DNA of 64,000 nt, taken from assembly GCA_965661055.1 (NCBI GenBank), contig CBFICS010000010.1:8571-72570 (forward strand). The letters run 5' to 3'. Below the pieces are notes generated by a model that was given only the letters and a program-made list of their open reading frames with translations, made no database searches and was not told the DNA's origin. This document shows, piece after piece, positions 16,858 through 26,289 of the stretch. Origin of the DNA: CBFHSF01 sp965661055. GTDB taxonomy: Bacteria > Bacteroidota > Bacteroidia > Flavobacteriales > Schleiferiaceae. Both the position numbers and the translations under genes were made by a program. Positions within the stretch are counted from its first letter, which is position 1. Each line of letters opens with the position of its first letter.

Positions 16858-18848
16858 TTAAATACTAGATTAAAGTTGTAGTTTTTCAATCTTAAGACAT
16901 GAATACCTTGATTTACATGTGGTAACTTGGTTTGCCAATCAAAGTTATATCCCAATCCACGATATTTATCCCATGTCAATGGCACCGTTGATATTGACTG
17001 AGTAAAGTAGTAGGCAACATCAAATCCTGATATCGCAAATTTAGTAGGCTCTGTTTGTGTGTATTCTCTGTATTTTCTCAAGAAGTTTTTGGTCGAAGCT
17101 AACTGATAGTCAACAAAGTAGTAGTTGGTACAAACAAAGTTTAATGCATTTAGATACTTGAAGTCTATCGTTTTCATGCTCATGATTTCTGAATTTGAAA
17201 TCAATTGAACTGAATCTCCAGACATGCCGTGAACCTGCCCAATTAAAGTGGCTAATAAGGCTTTACTTTCATCAACAGAAACAAATCGATTTACAGCCTT
17301 TTTGTTTAGGTATTTTTTGAAATATCCGTTGTTTGGTAGCTCACTACTTAACCAAACTTCTCTTATAGAATATACTTGGGGTAAAATTCTAGCCTTTAAT
17401 TGTCTTACTCTTTTCCTGTTTTCTGGCGTGTCAATATGGACTAAAATAATTTGAGAAGCAGTATCTACATTATTGAGATAAGAGCTAATCCCATTGAGCT
17501 CTGCTACTTCTTGACTAATACAATTCACCAAATTAGGGAGCTTTTGGTTTTGTAGCTTTTTTGACAACGGAGAAACAATTAAAATGGAATCTCTTTCTAA
17601 TTCTTTGGCAAGTACTTGTGCGTTTTTTGAATACAAGGGTCCTATAACAATATCAGGATGAGTAGCCCTAATTTTGGGGGCTATCTGGTCTTTAACAACG
17701 TTTTGACTTTTTTCAGAATCATAAACTTGAACAGAAATTTCTCTTCCTTCTTTGGCCAGTGAATCTATCGCAATTTTAAATCCAGCATAAAACTCTAATG
17801 ACATAATATCAAATGCATTTGGTGTAGCACCTGATGCATACAATGAATCTAGATAGTTTAGTGAAAAGGGTAAAATCAATGCGACATTAACCGCTTTATT
17901 AGGAATTATCTTTACACTATCAATCATTGAATCACCTACTAACGGCATTTTTAGCTTCACCTTTCTCTTTAGAGGAATTACTAGATAATTGCCAGGCTCT
18001 AACCCGTCTATCACATCCGGATTGAACTTTTCAATCCAATCAATAGAAACATTAAACTTTTTGGCTACAGATTCAAAGGTATCTCCTTCTTGTATTTGAT
18101 AAACCTGCAGTTTAGGATCTTTTGGAAGGGGCTCAATTTCAAAAATGGGAAGACCTTCTTCTTCCTCAGCTTCTTTTTCTCTGATGACTTTTGCTTCCTC
18201 TTCTTCTTTAATTTGCTCTTCTACCTCTTCAATTGCATCTGCTGTCTTTTCTAGTTCTTCCTGGGTCATTGGGACCTGGATCAACTCACCTAGCCTAAGA
18301 ACTTGTCCGACAATTTGAGGGTTAGCACTGAGGAACTCAGCTTCTGTAATGTTAAACTTTTTAGTAATTCCGTAGATGGTTTCTCCGGGTTCAACTTTTC
18401 TAAACCTATATCCTTGAATCGGATTTAATTCTTTAGGTTGAAGCTTTTGAGATTTAATAGGAATCTGAATGATTTGACCAATTTTTAATCCTTCTTCTAA
18501 GAATGGATTTAATTCAATGATCTTATCTACTGTAGAATTGTACTTTTTAGATATCCCGTAAAGGGTTTCTCCTTTAATGACTTCGTGTAAAATCAAGGTT
18601 GAATCTACCTCTACACTATCTGTCACTACTTTTTTAGGGATGTTTAATAAATCATCTTCGTCTAATCCACGACTATTTAAAAAAGGATTAGCTTCTTTGA
18701 GCTTTTCTACAGAAATGTGATATTGCTTGGAGATACCGTATAAGGTTTCTCCTTTCTCAACATGATGTTGACCTTGCCCTGAAACAAATAGGGACAAGCA
18801 CGTAAGTAACATGCTCATCCCTAGTATTTTAATGTTTTTTACTCCCAT
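16854..18848 (-). CDS. LysM-repeat protein with a periplasmic-binding-protein-like C-terminal domain
   Basis: 664 aa with a signal peptide. Four LysM repeats bind peptidoglycan: about residues 28-71 and 86-131 (both with KGETLYGISKKY-type cores), 147-193 (GETIYGITKKF) and 248-292 (GDTFESVAKKF). An acidic coiled stretch near 205-230 separates the third and fourth. Residues from about 320 to the end form a type I periplasmic-binding-protein fold, like amino-acid ABC receptors (VNVALILPFSLNYLDSLY, then VIGPLYSKN). The protein is probably a wall-anchored ligand sensor. It overlaps the guaA 3' end by ten bases. Confidence 0.88.
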   Translation of the reverse strand: MGVKNIKILGMSMLLTCLSLFVSGQGQHHVEKGETLYGISKQYHISVEKLKEANPFLNSRGLDEDDLLNIPKKVVTDSVEVDSTLILHEVIKGETLYGISKKYNSTVDKIIELNPFLEEGLKIGQIIQIPIKSQKLQPKELNPIQGYRFRKVEPGETIYGITKKFNITEAEFLSANPQIVGQVLRLGELIQVPMTQEELEKTADAIEEVEEQIKEEEEAKVIREKEAEEEEGLPIFEIEPLPKDPKLQVYQIQEGDTFESVAKKFNVSIDWIEKFNPDVIDGLEPGNYLVIPLKRKVKLKMPLVGDSMIDSVKIIPNKAVNVALILPFSLNYLDSLYASGATPNAFDIMSLEFYAGFKIAIDSLAKEGREISVQVYDSEKSQNVVKDQIAPKIRATHPDIVIGPLYSKNAQVLAKELERDSILIVSPLSKKLQNQKLPNLVNCISQEVAELNGISSYLNNVDTASQIILVHIDTPENRKRVRQLKARILPQVYSIREVWLSSELPNNGYFKKYLNKKAVNRFVSVDESKALLATLIGQVHGMSGDSVQLISNSEIMSMKTIDFKYLNALNFVCTNYYFVDYQLASTKNFLRKYREYTQTEPTKFAISGFDVAYYFTQSISTVPLTWDKYRGLGYNFDWQTKLPHVNQGIHVLRLKNYNFNLVFK

Positions 18849-20368
18849 TCAATCGTTGCTGGTGGTTTTGAACTTATATCATATACAACGCGGTTAACAC
18901 CTTTAACCTTGTTGATGATTTGATTTGAAACTTTTGCCATAAAATCATAAGGAAGGTGTACCCAATCTGCGGTCATACCATCTGTTGATTCAACGGCCCT
19001 TAAAGCTACAACATTTTCATAAGTTCTTTCATCACCCATTACTCCAACAGATTGTACGGGTAATAGCATAGCTCCTGCTTGCCACACCTGATCATAAAGA
19101 TTGTGATCTTTTAATCCTTGAATAAAAATATGATCTACTTCTTGCAGAATGGCTACCTTTTCAGGAGTAATATCTGATAAGATCCTAATGGCTAATCCAG
19201 GTCCTGGGAATGGGTGTCTTCCTAACAACTCCTCATCGATACCCAATGCTCTACCTACTCTTCTAACTTCGTCTTTAAACAACGACTTTAATGGCTCTAC
19301 AATCTTAAGCTTCATGTAGTCAGGTAAACCGCCTACGTTGTGGTGAGACTTAATGGTTGCCGAAGGACCTTTAACAGAAACAGATTCAATAATATCAGGG
19401 TAAATGGTTCCTTGCGCTAACCATGAAACATCTTCAATGGCCATTGATTCTTCATCAAATACTTCAATGAATACTCTACCAATTACTTTTCTCTTGGTTT
19501 CTGGGTCGCTAATTCCTGCTAATTCAGTCAAAAACTGAGATTCAGAATTAACCCCTTTTACATTTAAACCCATACCCTTGTACTGGTCTAATACAGAGTC
19601 GAATTCATTTTTTCTAAGTAAACCATTGTTTACGAATATACAGTGTAGCTTGTCGCCAATTGCCTCAGAAAGCAGAACCGCCGCAACGGTTGAATCAACA
19701 CCTCCTGAAAGGCCTAACACAACCTTGTCGTTTCCGATGGTCTTCTTTAATTCTGAAACGGTGTCTTCAATAAAAGATGCTGGCGTCCAATCTCCAGAAC
19801 AACCACACAAATTAATTACATAATTTCTCAATAAAGTAGCACCGTCTTTTGAGTGATAAACCTCTGGGTGAAATTGAATTCCCCAAGTATCTTCACCTTC
19901 TATCTTATAACCCGCAACATTGACATCTGCAGTTGAAGCGATTATTCTATAATTTTCTGGAAGGTTGGTAATGGTATCACCATGACTCATCCACACTTGA
20001 GAACCGTGAGGAACGTGTGCAAACAACGATGATCTTTCATCAATAAACTCAAGGTTTGCTCTACCGTATTCACGAATTTTTGAAGGCTCTACACTTCCGC
20101 CATAATTCAAGGCTAAGTACTGAGCTCCGTAACAAACCCCAAGGGTAGGAATTTTTCCTTTGATTTCAGACAAGTCAGGCGCTGGAGCTCTTTCTTCTAA
20201 AGTAGAATGTGGCGATCCAGAAAGAATAACACCCTTTACTCTCTCGTCTATTTTTGGAATTTTATTGTACGGATGAATTTCACAGTACACATTAAGCTCT
20301 CTTACTCTACGTGCAATTAGCTGCGTATACTGAGAACCGAAATCGAGGATTAAGATCATTTCTTGCAT
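18839..20368 (-). CDS. guaA: GMP synthase (glutamine-hydrolysing)
   Basis: 509 aa, the usual full length. It converts XMP to GMP using ATP and glutamine. The class I amidotransferase domain has C79 in LGVCYGAQ and the His/Glu pair in QFHPEVYHS. The ATP pyrophosphatase domain has the PP-loop LSGGVDST near residue 217. The C-terminal dimerisation domain ends PPATIEWE, as in the family. It is the first gene of a four-gene minus-strand operon with the LysM receptor, OsmC protein and PepD. A -7 element ends four bases before the ATG, so the mRNA may be leaderless. Confidence 0.98.
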   Translation of the reverse strand: MQEMILILDFGSQYTQLIARRVRELNVYCEIHPYNKIPKIDERVKGVILSGSPHSTLEERAPAPDLSEIKGKIPTLGVCYGAQYLALNYGGSVEPSKIREYGRANLEFIDERSSLFAHVPHGSQVWMSHGDTITNLPENYRIIASTADVNVAGYKIEGEDTWGIQFHPEVYHSKDGATLLRNYVINLCGCSGDWTPASFIEDTVSELKKTIGNDKVVLGLSGGVDSTVAAVLLSEAIGDKLHCIFVNNGLLRKNEFDSVLDQYKGMGLNVKGVNSESQFLTELAGISDPETKRKVIGRVFIEVFDEESMAIEDVSWLAQGTIYPDIIESVSVKGPSATIKSHHNVGGLPDYMKLKIVEPLKSLFKDEVRRVGRALGIDEELLGRHPFPGPGLAIRILSDITPEKVAILQEVDHIFIQGLKDHNLYDQVWQAGAMLLPVQSVGVMGDERTYENVVALRAVESTDGMTADWVHLPYDFMAKVSNQIINKVKGVNRVVYDISSKPPATIEWE

Positions 20369-20372
20369 TTGG

Positions 20373-20380
20373 CAAAGGTA
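20373..20380 (-). promoter_or_regulatory. -7 promoter element of guaA
   Basis: TACCTTTG on the minus strand is an exact match to TAnnTTTG. Only CCAA separates it from the guaA ATG, so transcription would begin at or next to the start codon. Confidence 0.5.
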
Positions 20381-20456
20381 AACACTTTCAGAACTATTTT
20401 CTAGTGTTTATTACAAGTTTTCAACCAAAGTTTGGGTATAATTAAGTTGAGATAGA

Positions 20457-21026
20457 TTATTTGACAAATGATTGCACAAATAGCTGCTCAAATCGCTCTG
20501 GAGAAGACTTTAATCCTTCATACCAATCTTCATCGGCTCTATCATCAGCACCATCAGAAATGTACTTTGCACACGCAAAGGGAATATTGTGCTTTTTAGC
20601 CACTTTTGCCAAAGCATAGCCTTCCATGTCAACTAGCTCACCTTTAGATCCATCATGGCTCGTGTCAAAAGAATCTCCTGTACCACATATTCCATGTTTT
20701 AAGTGATGAAAGGTTTTTGGGTGTTCTATCACGATAGGTCCCTCGTCAAAAGGGGTTTCAAAGGGTTTGTAACCCAACGGACTTACATCCATATCTCTTT
20801 GAATAAACTGGTGGCATGCGACCAGTTCACCTTTTTTAAACAGAGAAGACCCTGCAGTGCCTAGATTAACAATTAGCTTGGGTGGATTTTTCATGATTTC
20901 TTCTGCCAAAACCATAGCCGCGTTTACTTTGCCAAGACCACAGTATACCACTCTAGCTCCTAATTTCTCTAAATTTTCACCGCCTTCTTTCTTCAAGGCC
21001 ATTATGACGAGAATGTCGTTTATCAT
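20457..21026 (-). CDS. Nucleosidase of the MTA/SAH (Pfs/MqnB) superfamily
   Basis: 189 aa, shorter than the roughly 230 aa of typical MTA/SAH nucleosidase. Catalytic hallmarks are present: VDMEGYALAKVAKKH with the ribose-binding Met-Glu, and KYISDGADD with the catalytic Asp. The glycine-rich N-terminal part (YCGLGKVNAAM, IVNLGTAGS) binds the base and phosphate or water. It lies three bases after apt. A nucleosidase releasing adenine followed by adenine phosphoribosyltransferase makes a salvage route, which favours methylthioadenosine or S-adenosylhomocysteine as substrate. Futalosine hydrolase is an alternative. Confidence 0.85.
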   Translation of the reverse strand: MINDILVIMALKKEGGENLEKLGARVVYCGLGKVNAAMVLAEEIMKNPPKLIVNLGTAGSSLFKKGELVACHQFIQRDMDVSPLGYKPFETPFDEGPIVIEHPKTFHHLKHGICGTGDSFDTSHDGSKGELVDMEGYALAKVAKKHNIPFACAKYISDGADDRADEDWYEGLKSSPERFEQLFVQSFVK

Positions 21027-21029
21027 TGC

Positions 21030-21530
21030 TCAATATTTAAAAACCGATTTGGCTGACTTTTGGTTAAAGGTAAAGTTGTTTAAAAAGGAAAGGTCAATTA
21101 AAACAAGGCAATCCTGCAACTCGTATCCAGCTTTTTCACACAGGGTTACTGCTGCGGTTAAGGTCCCACCGGTAGCTAAAACGTCGTCTACTAAAAGTGC
21201 TCTGCCCTTCCCTCCTTTTATTTCTAAAACATCAGATCCATACTCTAAATCGTACGGGTAACTAATAACGGGAGGTGGTAATTTTCCTGCTTTGCGGATT
21301 GGAACCATTCCTTTATTCATGCGTTGTGCCATGCCAGCAGCCAAAATAAAGCCCCTTGCGTCAATTCCTGCAACAACATCTATTTCTTCCCATTGATCTG
21401 GAGATATTTGCTGACACATGGCTTCTATGGTTTCTGAGAACTTTTCTGAAAGTAAAGGTGAAACATCCTTAAAGGTTACACCTTCAATGGGAAAATTGGG
21501 TACGTCTACTATATAGTTTTCTAAATTCAT
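21030..21530 (-). CDS. apt: Adenine phosphoribosyltransferase
   Basis: 166 aa. It makes AMP from adenine and PRPP. The PRPP-binding loop is ALLVDDVLATGGTLTAA, preceded by GIDARGFILAAGMA and the base-specific region VPIRKAGKLPP. I chose ATG 21530, which overlaps the stop of the TauE gene as ATGA, and rejected the longer frame to 21572, whose extra residues lack family likeness. It lies three bases before the nucleosidase, so release and salvage of adenine are encoded together. Confidence 0.97.
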   Translation of the reverse strand: MNLENYIVDVPNFPIEGVTFKDVSPLLSEKFSETIEAMCQQISPDQWEEIDVVAGIDARGFILAAGMAQRMNKGMVPIRKAGKLPPPVISYPYDLEYGSDVLEIKGGKGRALLVDDVLATGGTLTAAVTLCEKAGYELQDCLVLIDLSFLNNFTFNQKSAKSVFKY

Positions 21531-22291
21531 ATTCCAAAAATTATCATTACTCCTATTCCAATCATACCCCATCCCACAAATTGTTGAACAACTTTCATTT
21601 TAACTTTTTCTATATAGTTTTTACCAACATAAGCTCCTGCGAAAGCAGCAAAAACGGAAGTAACTAATAAGGGCCATTGCTCATACAGCGACTCAAGTTT
21701 AAAATTTTGAAGGTAAACGGGAATTCTAATCAGGTCAACCAAAAGAGCAATCGCCACTCCTGTACCGATAAATTGGTTCTTAGTCAGTGGAGTTTTCAAT
21801 AAAAAAACGCTTCGCAAAGCCCCTTGATGACCCGAAAGACCTCCAAAAAATCCACTTAATACGCCACCCAGTAATAGGTTATTTCCTTTAAAACTGAACA
21901 ATTTGTGATTTGGAAACAGTTCAGTGAGTGCGAATAAAATCATCAAGACCCCTAAAACCAAATTCAGTAAATTTATTCCAGAATCTAGTTGACCTTCAAA
22001 AAACACGACCTTTTCTGATAAGTAATTCAATGATTTAGCACCAAAATAGGCACCTAAAATCCCTGGTATTCCGAAAAGAGCAAACGTTTTAAAATGTATA
22101 TTACCCCAAAGAATACCTGTTTTAAAAACATTGTTCAACAGGTGAACTACTGCAGTTAACGCCACGGCTAGCGGTAAATCAAAAAATATTGCGAAAACGG
22201 GAAGCATGATGGTACCTAAGCCAAAACCACTTATTAGGGTTAAAAAGCTTGCCAATAAAGCCACCGCTGGAATAATGATAAAAATTGCCAC
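21527..22291 (-). CDS. TauE/SafE (TSUP) family membrane transporter
   Basis: 254 aa with about seven or eight membrane helices and the duplicated TSUP pattern (LISGFGLGTIMLPVFAIFFDLP near the N-terminus, LSGFFGGLSGHQGALRS in the middle). Members move sulfite, sulfonates or other small anions. It starts with GTG at 22291, sharing one base with the bshC stop, and ends in the ATGA with apt. The company of a bacillithiol-synthesis gene suggests a link to sulfur metabolism, but the substrate is not visible. Confidence 0.9.
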   Translation of the reverse strand: MAIFIIIPAVALLASFLTLISGFGLGTIMLPVFAIFFDLPLAVALTAVVHLLNNVFKTGILWGNIHFKTFALFGIPGILGAYFGAKSLNYLSEKVVFFEGQLDSGINLLNLVLGVLMILFALTELFPNHKLFSFKGNNLLLGGVLSGFFGGLSGHQGALRSVFLLKTPLTKNQFIGTGVAIALLVDLIRIPVYLQNFKLESLYEQWPLLVTSVFAAFAGAYVGKNYIEKVKMKVVQQFVGWGMIGIGVMIIFGI

Positions 22292-23883
22292 TATTCTTCT
22301 AAAAACAAGGTATAGGACTTTTCAAAGGGATCAAGATTGTCTAGAAGGTCCTCAATGAATTGGGGTCCGAAAGACATGTAGGCAGTCGATAAGTTCATTA
22401 CTCTTTCTTGTGGAGTGCCATTGGGTTTTAAAAAATCTTGGACTGCACTTAAGTGTTGCAAAGCTTCAGAATGCGATCTCTTTTCAGCTCGTAGCAGTTT
22501 TCTCTCAAGCCTATCAATGGCCTTTTCATGCCTCTTACCCTCTGCTAACACTGCATTTTTCATGCTAGAATCAGTCTTTTCAGCTAGTGTAGAAAGCTCA
22601 GTAAACACCTTGTCTAATTGATCTTTATACTTTGTCAAATCTAAACCAATCGGACTTTGCCCCTCAACCAACTTGCGAATGGCAGCGTCTTTTGATTTAA
22701 ATACGTCAGCAGTTTCGATAGTTAACTTTCTAAGGTGATGCACTCCACTTTTGGTGAGGAACCCGGCACTGTTTCGCAACCATAGAATTGGGAAGGGAAT
22801 ATTTAACCTTTCAAAATTAGACTTGAGTTGCAACCAATAGGCCAACTCTCCTCCACCGCCAACATAGGCGATATTAGGGAGTATAACTTCCTGATAAAGC
22901 GGACGATAAATCACATTCGGACTGAAATTCTCTGGGTGATTATTGATCTCTTCAAGTATTTCATTTTCAGAAAATTGAATATCTGTATCAACTACTTGAA
23001 AATGATCATCGATTCTTTCTATCCTATTTCTTGCCCCGTGGCTTAGGTAAAACAGGTTTATTTCTCTAGTGTAGGCTTGAGAATGGTACTTTTTAGCTAG
23101 TTTTTCTGACTGTTCGCTTACGTAATCTGCAGCTTTAGATTCTATAATCTCTTCCGTAATAAAGGGAATGAAAAGCTTCTTTAACTCATGAACGTCCCCA
23201 TCAATAATAACCAATCCAAAATTGCCAAAAAGGTTGTTTACTAAAACCCTAGTTGCTTCAGCTAAATTCTTGTTTTTTAGGTAACTATTCTTAAATAATT
23301 CAAGTAGATTTTGGCTATTATTAGACGTTGGTAATACCGTCTCTAGCTCTTTAAAAACCGATTCAAGTCCGATGGTAGACATTTTACCTACCGCCCCGTT
23401 TATTTCTCTTTCCCAGGTAAGTTTTTTGTCCTCGAATAAAAAAGAAGAAATCTCTTCAAAATCATGGTCCTCGGTGGCCATCCAAAATACTGGAACAAAA
23501 TGATTCTCTTTTACCTCTTGATTAAGCTTTTTCGTCATGTTAATGACGGAAACAATCTTGTATAAAAAGTAAAGGGGACCGGTGAAAAGCGATAATTGGT
23601 GTCCGGTAACAACCGTAAATGAATTCTCATTTTTTAATTGGTCGATATTATAAAGTACGGATTCATGAATATCAGAAACTTGAGCATATTGCTTGTGTAG
23701 TTCAGTGACCAAAACCTCCCTATTTATGGGAGCATTCTTTTTTCTAGAAACTTGATTTAATAAGTCCTTTTTTGTTTGCCATCCGGAACAAAAAGGCTCT
23801 AAATCAGAAGACTCAGACTGGTAGTCTTCCATTATTTTTGATAAAACGCCTGACTGATTATTGGGAATTCGAATTACCTTCAT
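22291..23883 (-). CDS. bshC: Bacillithiol biosynthesis cysteine-adding enzyme BshC
   Basis: 530 aa. It adds cysteine to glucosaminyl-malate in the last step of bacillithiol synthesis. The family signature TGHQLSLFTGPLYFLYK lies at about residues 95-115, followed by FVPVFWMATEDHDFEE. A long C-terminal coiled coil spans about 430-490. bshA and bshB are not in the window. It is the first gene of the bshC-TauE-apt-nucleosidase operon and lies downstream of the glyA terminator. Confidence 0.96.
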   Translation of the reverse strand: MKVIRIPNNQSGVLSKIMEDYQSESSDLEPFCSGWQTKKDLLNQVSRKKNAPINREVLVTELHKQYAQVSDIHESVLYNIDQLKNENSFTVVTGHQLSLFTGPLYFLYKIVSVINMTKKLNQEVKENHFVPVFWMATEDHDFEEISSFLFEDKKLTWEREINGAVGKMSTIGLESVFKELETVLPTSNNSQNLLELFKNSYLKNKNLAEATRVLVNNLFGNFGLVIIDGDVHELKKLFIPFITEEIIESKAADYVSEQSEKLAKKYHSQAYTREINLFYLSHGARNRIERIDDHFQVVDTDIQFSENEILEEINNHPENFSPNVIYRPLYQEVILPNIAYVGGGGELAYWLQLKSNFERLNIPFPILWLRNSAGFLTKSGVHHLRKLTIETADVFKSKDAAIRKLVEGQSPIGLDLTKYKDQLDKVFTELSTLAEKTDSSMKNAVLAEGKRHEKAIDRLERKLLRAEKRSHSEALQHLSAVQDFLKPNGTPQERVMNLSTAYMSFGPQFIEDLLDNLDPFEKSYTLFLEE

Positions 23884-23893
23884 CTAGCTAATT

Positions 23894-23929
23894 TAAAAAA
23901 TAACAAACCCCGAATTGTCGGGGTTTGTT
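23894..23929 (-). terminator. Rho-independent terminator of glyA
   Basis: Perfect 12-bp inverted repeat AACAAACCCCGA / TCGGGGTTTGTT with loop ATTG. On the minus strand it is followed by a run of six T. It lies between glyA and bshC on the same strand, so it insulates the two. Confidence 0.88.
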
Positions 23930-23934
23930 TAAAT

Positions 23935-25209
23935 TTACCAGGCAAAAAGTGGTTTTTCTCCCATCCATGAAGAAATCTCCTTACCTATATCTACTAATTT
24001 ACCTTCGTTGTCGGCATTCATTAATACGTCATCAAGGTAAGCGACTACCCTTTCCATGTCAGACTCTACAAGCCCTCGGGTGGTAATAGCTGGTGTTCCC
24101 ACTCTGATTCCAGAAGTCACAAAAGGTGACTTATCATCAAACGGAACCATGTTTTTATTAACCGTAATCTCAGCTTGAACCAAAGCATTCTCTGCTTTTT
24201 TTCCAGAAATATCTTTATTTCTAAGATCAATCAACATCATGTGATTATCTGTTCCGCCAGAAATTAGGTTATAACCTCTTGCAACCAATGCTTCTGCCAT
24301 AGCTTGAGCATTCTTTTGTAATTGCATAGCATACTTGAAGAACGAATCACTTAGAGCTTCTTCAAAAGCAACCGCTTTACCAGCAATAACGTGTTCTAAG
24401 GGTCCCCCTTGAATTCCAGGAAAAACAGCACCATCTAAAACAGCACTCATCATTTTTATCTCGCCTTTTGGAGTTTTTAATCCCCAAGGGTTCTCAAAAT
24501 CATTGCCTAACATAATCATACCCCCTCTAGGACCTCTTATAGTTTTATGGGTAGTGGTGGTTACGATGTGACAATGGTCCATAGGATCATCTAACAAACC
24601 TTTCGCAATCAATCCAGCAGGATGAGAAATGTCTGCTAATAAAAGTGCGCCAACAGAGTCAGCAATGTCTCTAAATCTAGCGTAATCAATATCTCTAGAG
24701 TATGCTGAAGCTCCACAAATAATCATTTGAGGCTTTTCTTCTTTTGCTGTTTTTTCTGCCTGATCATAATCAATAGTACCCGTAGATTCTGATACACCGT
24801 AGAAACAGGTTTGGTAAGTTTTACCCGAAAAGTTTACGGGTGAACCATGGGTCAAATGACCACCATGACTTAAGTCAAAACCCATTATCTTATCTCCAGG
24901 TTTTAAACATGCCAAGAATACCGCACCGTTAGCTTGTGAACCAGAATGAGGCTGTACGTTTACATACTCAGCTCCAAATAAAACCTTGGCTCTTTCTCTA
25001 GCAAGGTCTTCTACTTGGTCTACTACTTGGCATCCTCCGTAGTATCTTCTGCCTGGATAACCTTCTGCATATTTATTCGTCAACACGGAACCCATGGCTT
25101 CCATAACTTGTTTGCTGACAAAGTTTTCAGATGCAATTAACTCAATACCATGAGTTTGTCTAGTATATTCCTTTTGAATAAGGTCAAAAATTACCTGATC
25201 TCTCTCCAT
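23935..25209 (-). CDS. glyA: Serine hydroxymethyltransferase
   Basis: 424 aa. A PLP enzyme that converts serine and tetrahydrofolate to glycine and methylene-THF. The N-terminal ELIASENFVS, GYPGRRYYGG and PLP-lysine motif TTTTHKTIRGPRGG are all present. I chose ATG 25209 (MERDQVIFDL), because the longer frame to 25218 would need TTG. It feeds one-carbon units to FolD, which is also in the window but in another operon. It is a single gene closed by a strong terminator. Confidence 0.98.
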   Translation of the reverse strand: MERDQVIFDLIQKEYTRQTHGIELIASENFVSKQVMEAMGSVLTNKYAEGYPGRRYYGGCQVVDQVEDLARERAKVLFGAEYVNVQPHSGSQANGAVFLACLKPGDKIMGFDLSHGGHLTHGSPVNFSGKTYQTCFYGVSESTGTIDYDQAEKTAKEEKPQMIICGASAYSRDIDYARFRDIADSVGALLLADISHPAGLIAKGLLDDPMDHCHIVTTTTHKTIRGPRGGMIMLGNDFENPWGLKTPKGEIKMMSAVLDGAVFPGIQGGPLEHVIAGKAVAFEEALSDSFFKYAMQLQKNAQAMAEALVARGYNLISGGTDNHMMLIDLRNKDISGKKAENALVQAEITVNKNMVPFDDKSPFVTSGIRVGTPAITTRGLVESDMERVVAYLDDVLMNADNEGKLVDIGKEISSWMGEKPLFAW

Positions 25210-25354
25210 GTGACTCAAATTTTAATACGTAAGCAAAGGTGTAAAATATCCGCTTTGGTTTCAATGAATTGTCTAAATTTATCTAAGTATAGATTTCAAC
25301 AATATCCCATTCAAATCTCTTTTTGATGTTGTAACATTGTGTAAAATTTAAATT

Positions 25355-26209
25355 ATGTCTACTGTCAAATATTTATTGCCTTCGCAAAAGGTACCTATGG
25401 GAGATGGATTTGTAGATCAACCCTTCCCCACCCAAAAAATTCAACAACTCGATCCTTTTTTACTTTTACACCATCATAAATCTAGAGTCAAAAAGGGTTA
25501 CCACCCGAGAGAACAAGGTGTAGGGCCTCACCCGCATAGAGGATTTTCTCCCGTAACTTTTATATTTAAAGGGGATGTCCACCATAGAGATTCACGCGGA
25601 AACAGCCACATTGTTAGCGCTGGTGGAATTCAATGGGTAAAGGCGGGAATGGGAATCATACACTCTGAACGCCCTTCTCTTGAATTGACCCAGTCTGGAG
25701 GTGAACAAGAAATTATTCAACTTTGGATTAACAGTCCGGCGAAAAACAAGTTTGATACCCCTAGCTATCAAGCTTTTCAAGAAAATGAAATTCCTACTGT
25801 TATTGAAAAGTCGTCAAGAACCCAAGTGGTCGCTGGCGCTTTGCAAGAAGTTAAAGGTCCTGTGAAAACAGATACTAACCTCAATGCCTTTGTGGTTCAT
25901 TTTACCGAAGACGGAGTTTGGGACTTTCACATTCCCAAGGACCACAGCAGTTTAGTTTACACCGTAAAAAACAATGTTCAATTCCGTGGAATGGGTCTGG
26001 TAGATGAAAAGACAGCGATTGTAACAAAAGGAGATCATATGCATTTCGAGGCTAAAAAGGGATCTGTCGCATTGGTATTGACCGGCTTACCCATTGATGA
26101 AAAGGTTACGCAATACGGCCCTTATGTAATGAATACCCAAACCGAAGTGTTAGAAGCCATGAGAGATTATCAAATGGGAAAAATGGGAATTTTGATTGAA
26201 GAGTTTTAA
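25355..26209 (+). CDS. Pirin family protein
   Basis: 284 aa, a bicupin of the pirin family. The metal site is conserved: H59 and H61 in GPHPHRGF, then H103 and E105 in GIIHSE. Bacterial pirins bind iron and some oxidise quercetin; the natural role is mostly unknown. The C-terminal cupin is present and ends normally. It is divergent from glyA across 145 bases and stands 80 bases before the fumarylacetoacetase gene. Confidence 0.94.
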   Translation: MSTVKYLLPSQKVPMGDGFVDQPFPTQKIQQLDPFLLLHHHKSRVKKGYHPREQGVGPHPHRGFSPVTFIFKGDVHHRDSRGNSHIVSAGGIQWVKAGMGIIHSERPSLELTQSGGEQEIIQLWINSPAKNKFDTPSYQAFQENEIPTVIEKSSRTQVVAGALQEVKGPVKTDTNLNAFVVHFTEDGVWDFHIPKDHSSLVYTVKNNVQFRGMGLVDEKTAIVTKGDHMHFEAKKGSVALVLTGLPIDEKVTQYGPYVMNTQTEVLEAMRDYQMGKMGILIEEF

Positions 26210-26264
26210 CAAAACTATGTGCTTTATTTTTCTTGTATTCTCTTCTCCTTTTAATGAATAATTA

Positions 26265-26272
26265 TAATTTTG
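26265..26272 (+). promoter_or_regulatory. -7 promoter element of the fumarylacetoacetase gene
   Basis: TAATTTTG matches TAnnTTTG and lies 17 bases before ATG 26290, giving a 5' leader of about ten bases. No clear -33 TTG stands at the right distance. Confidence 0.4.
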
Positions 26273-26289
26273 AGCCAAATTATATAAAT

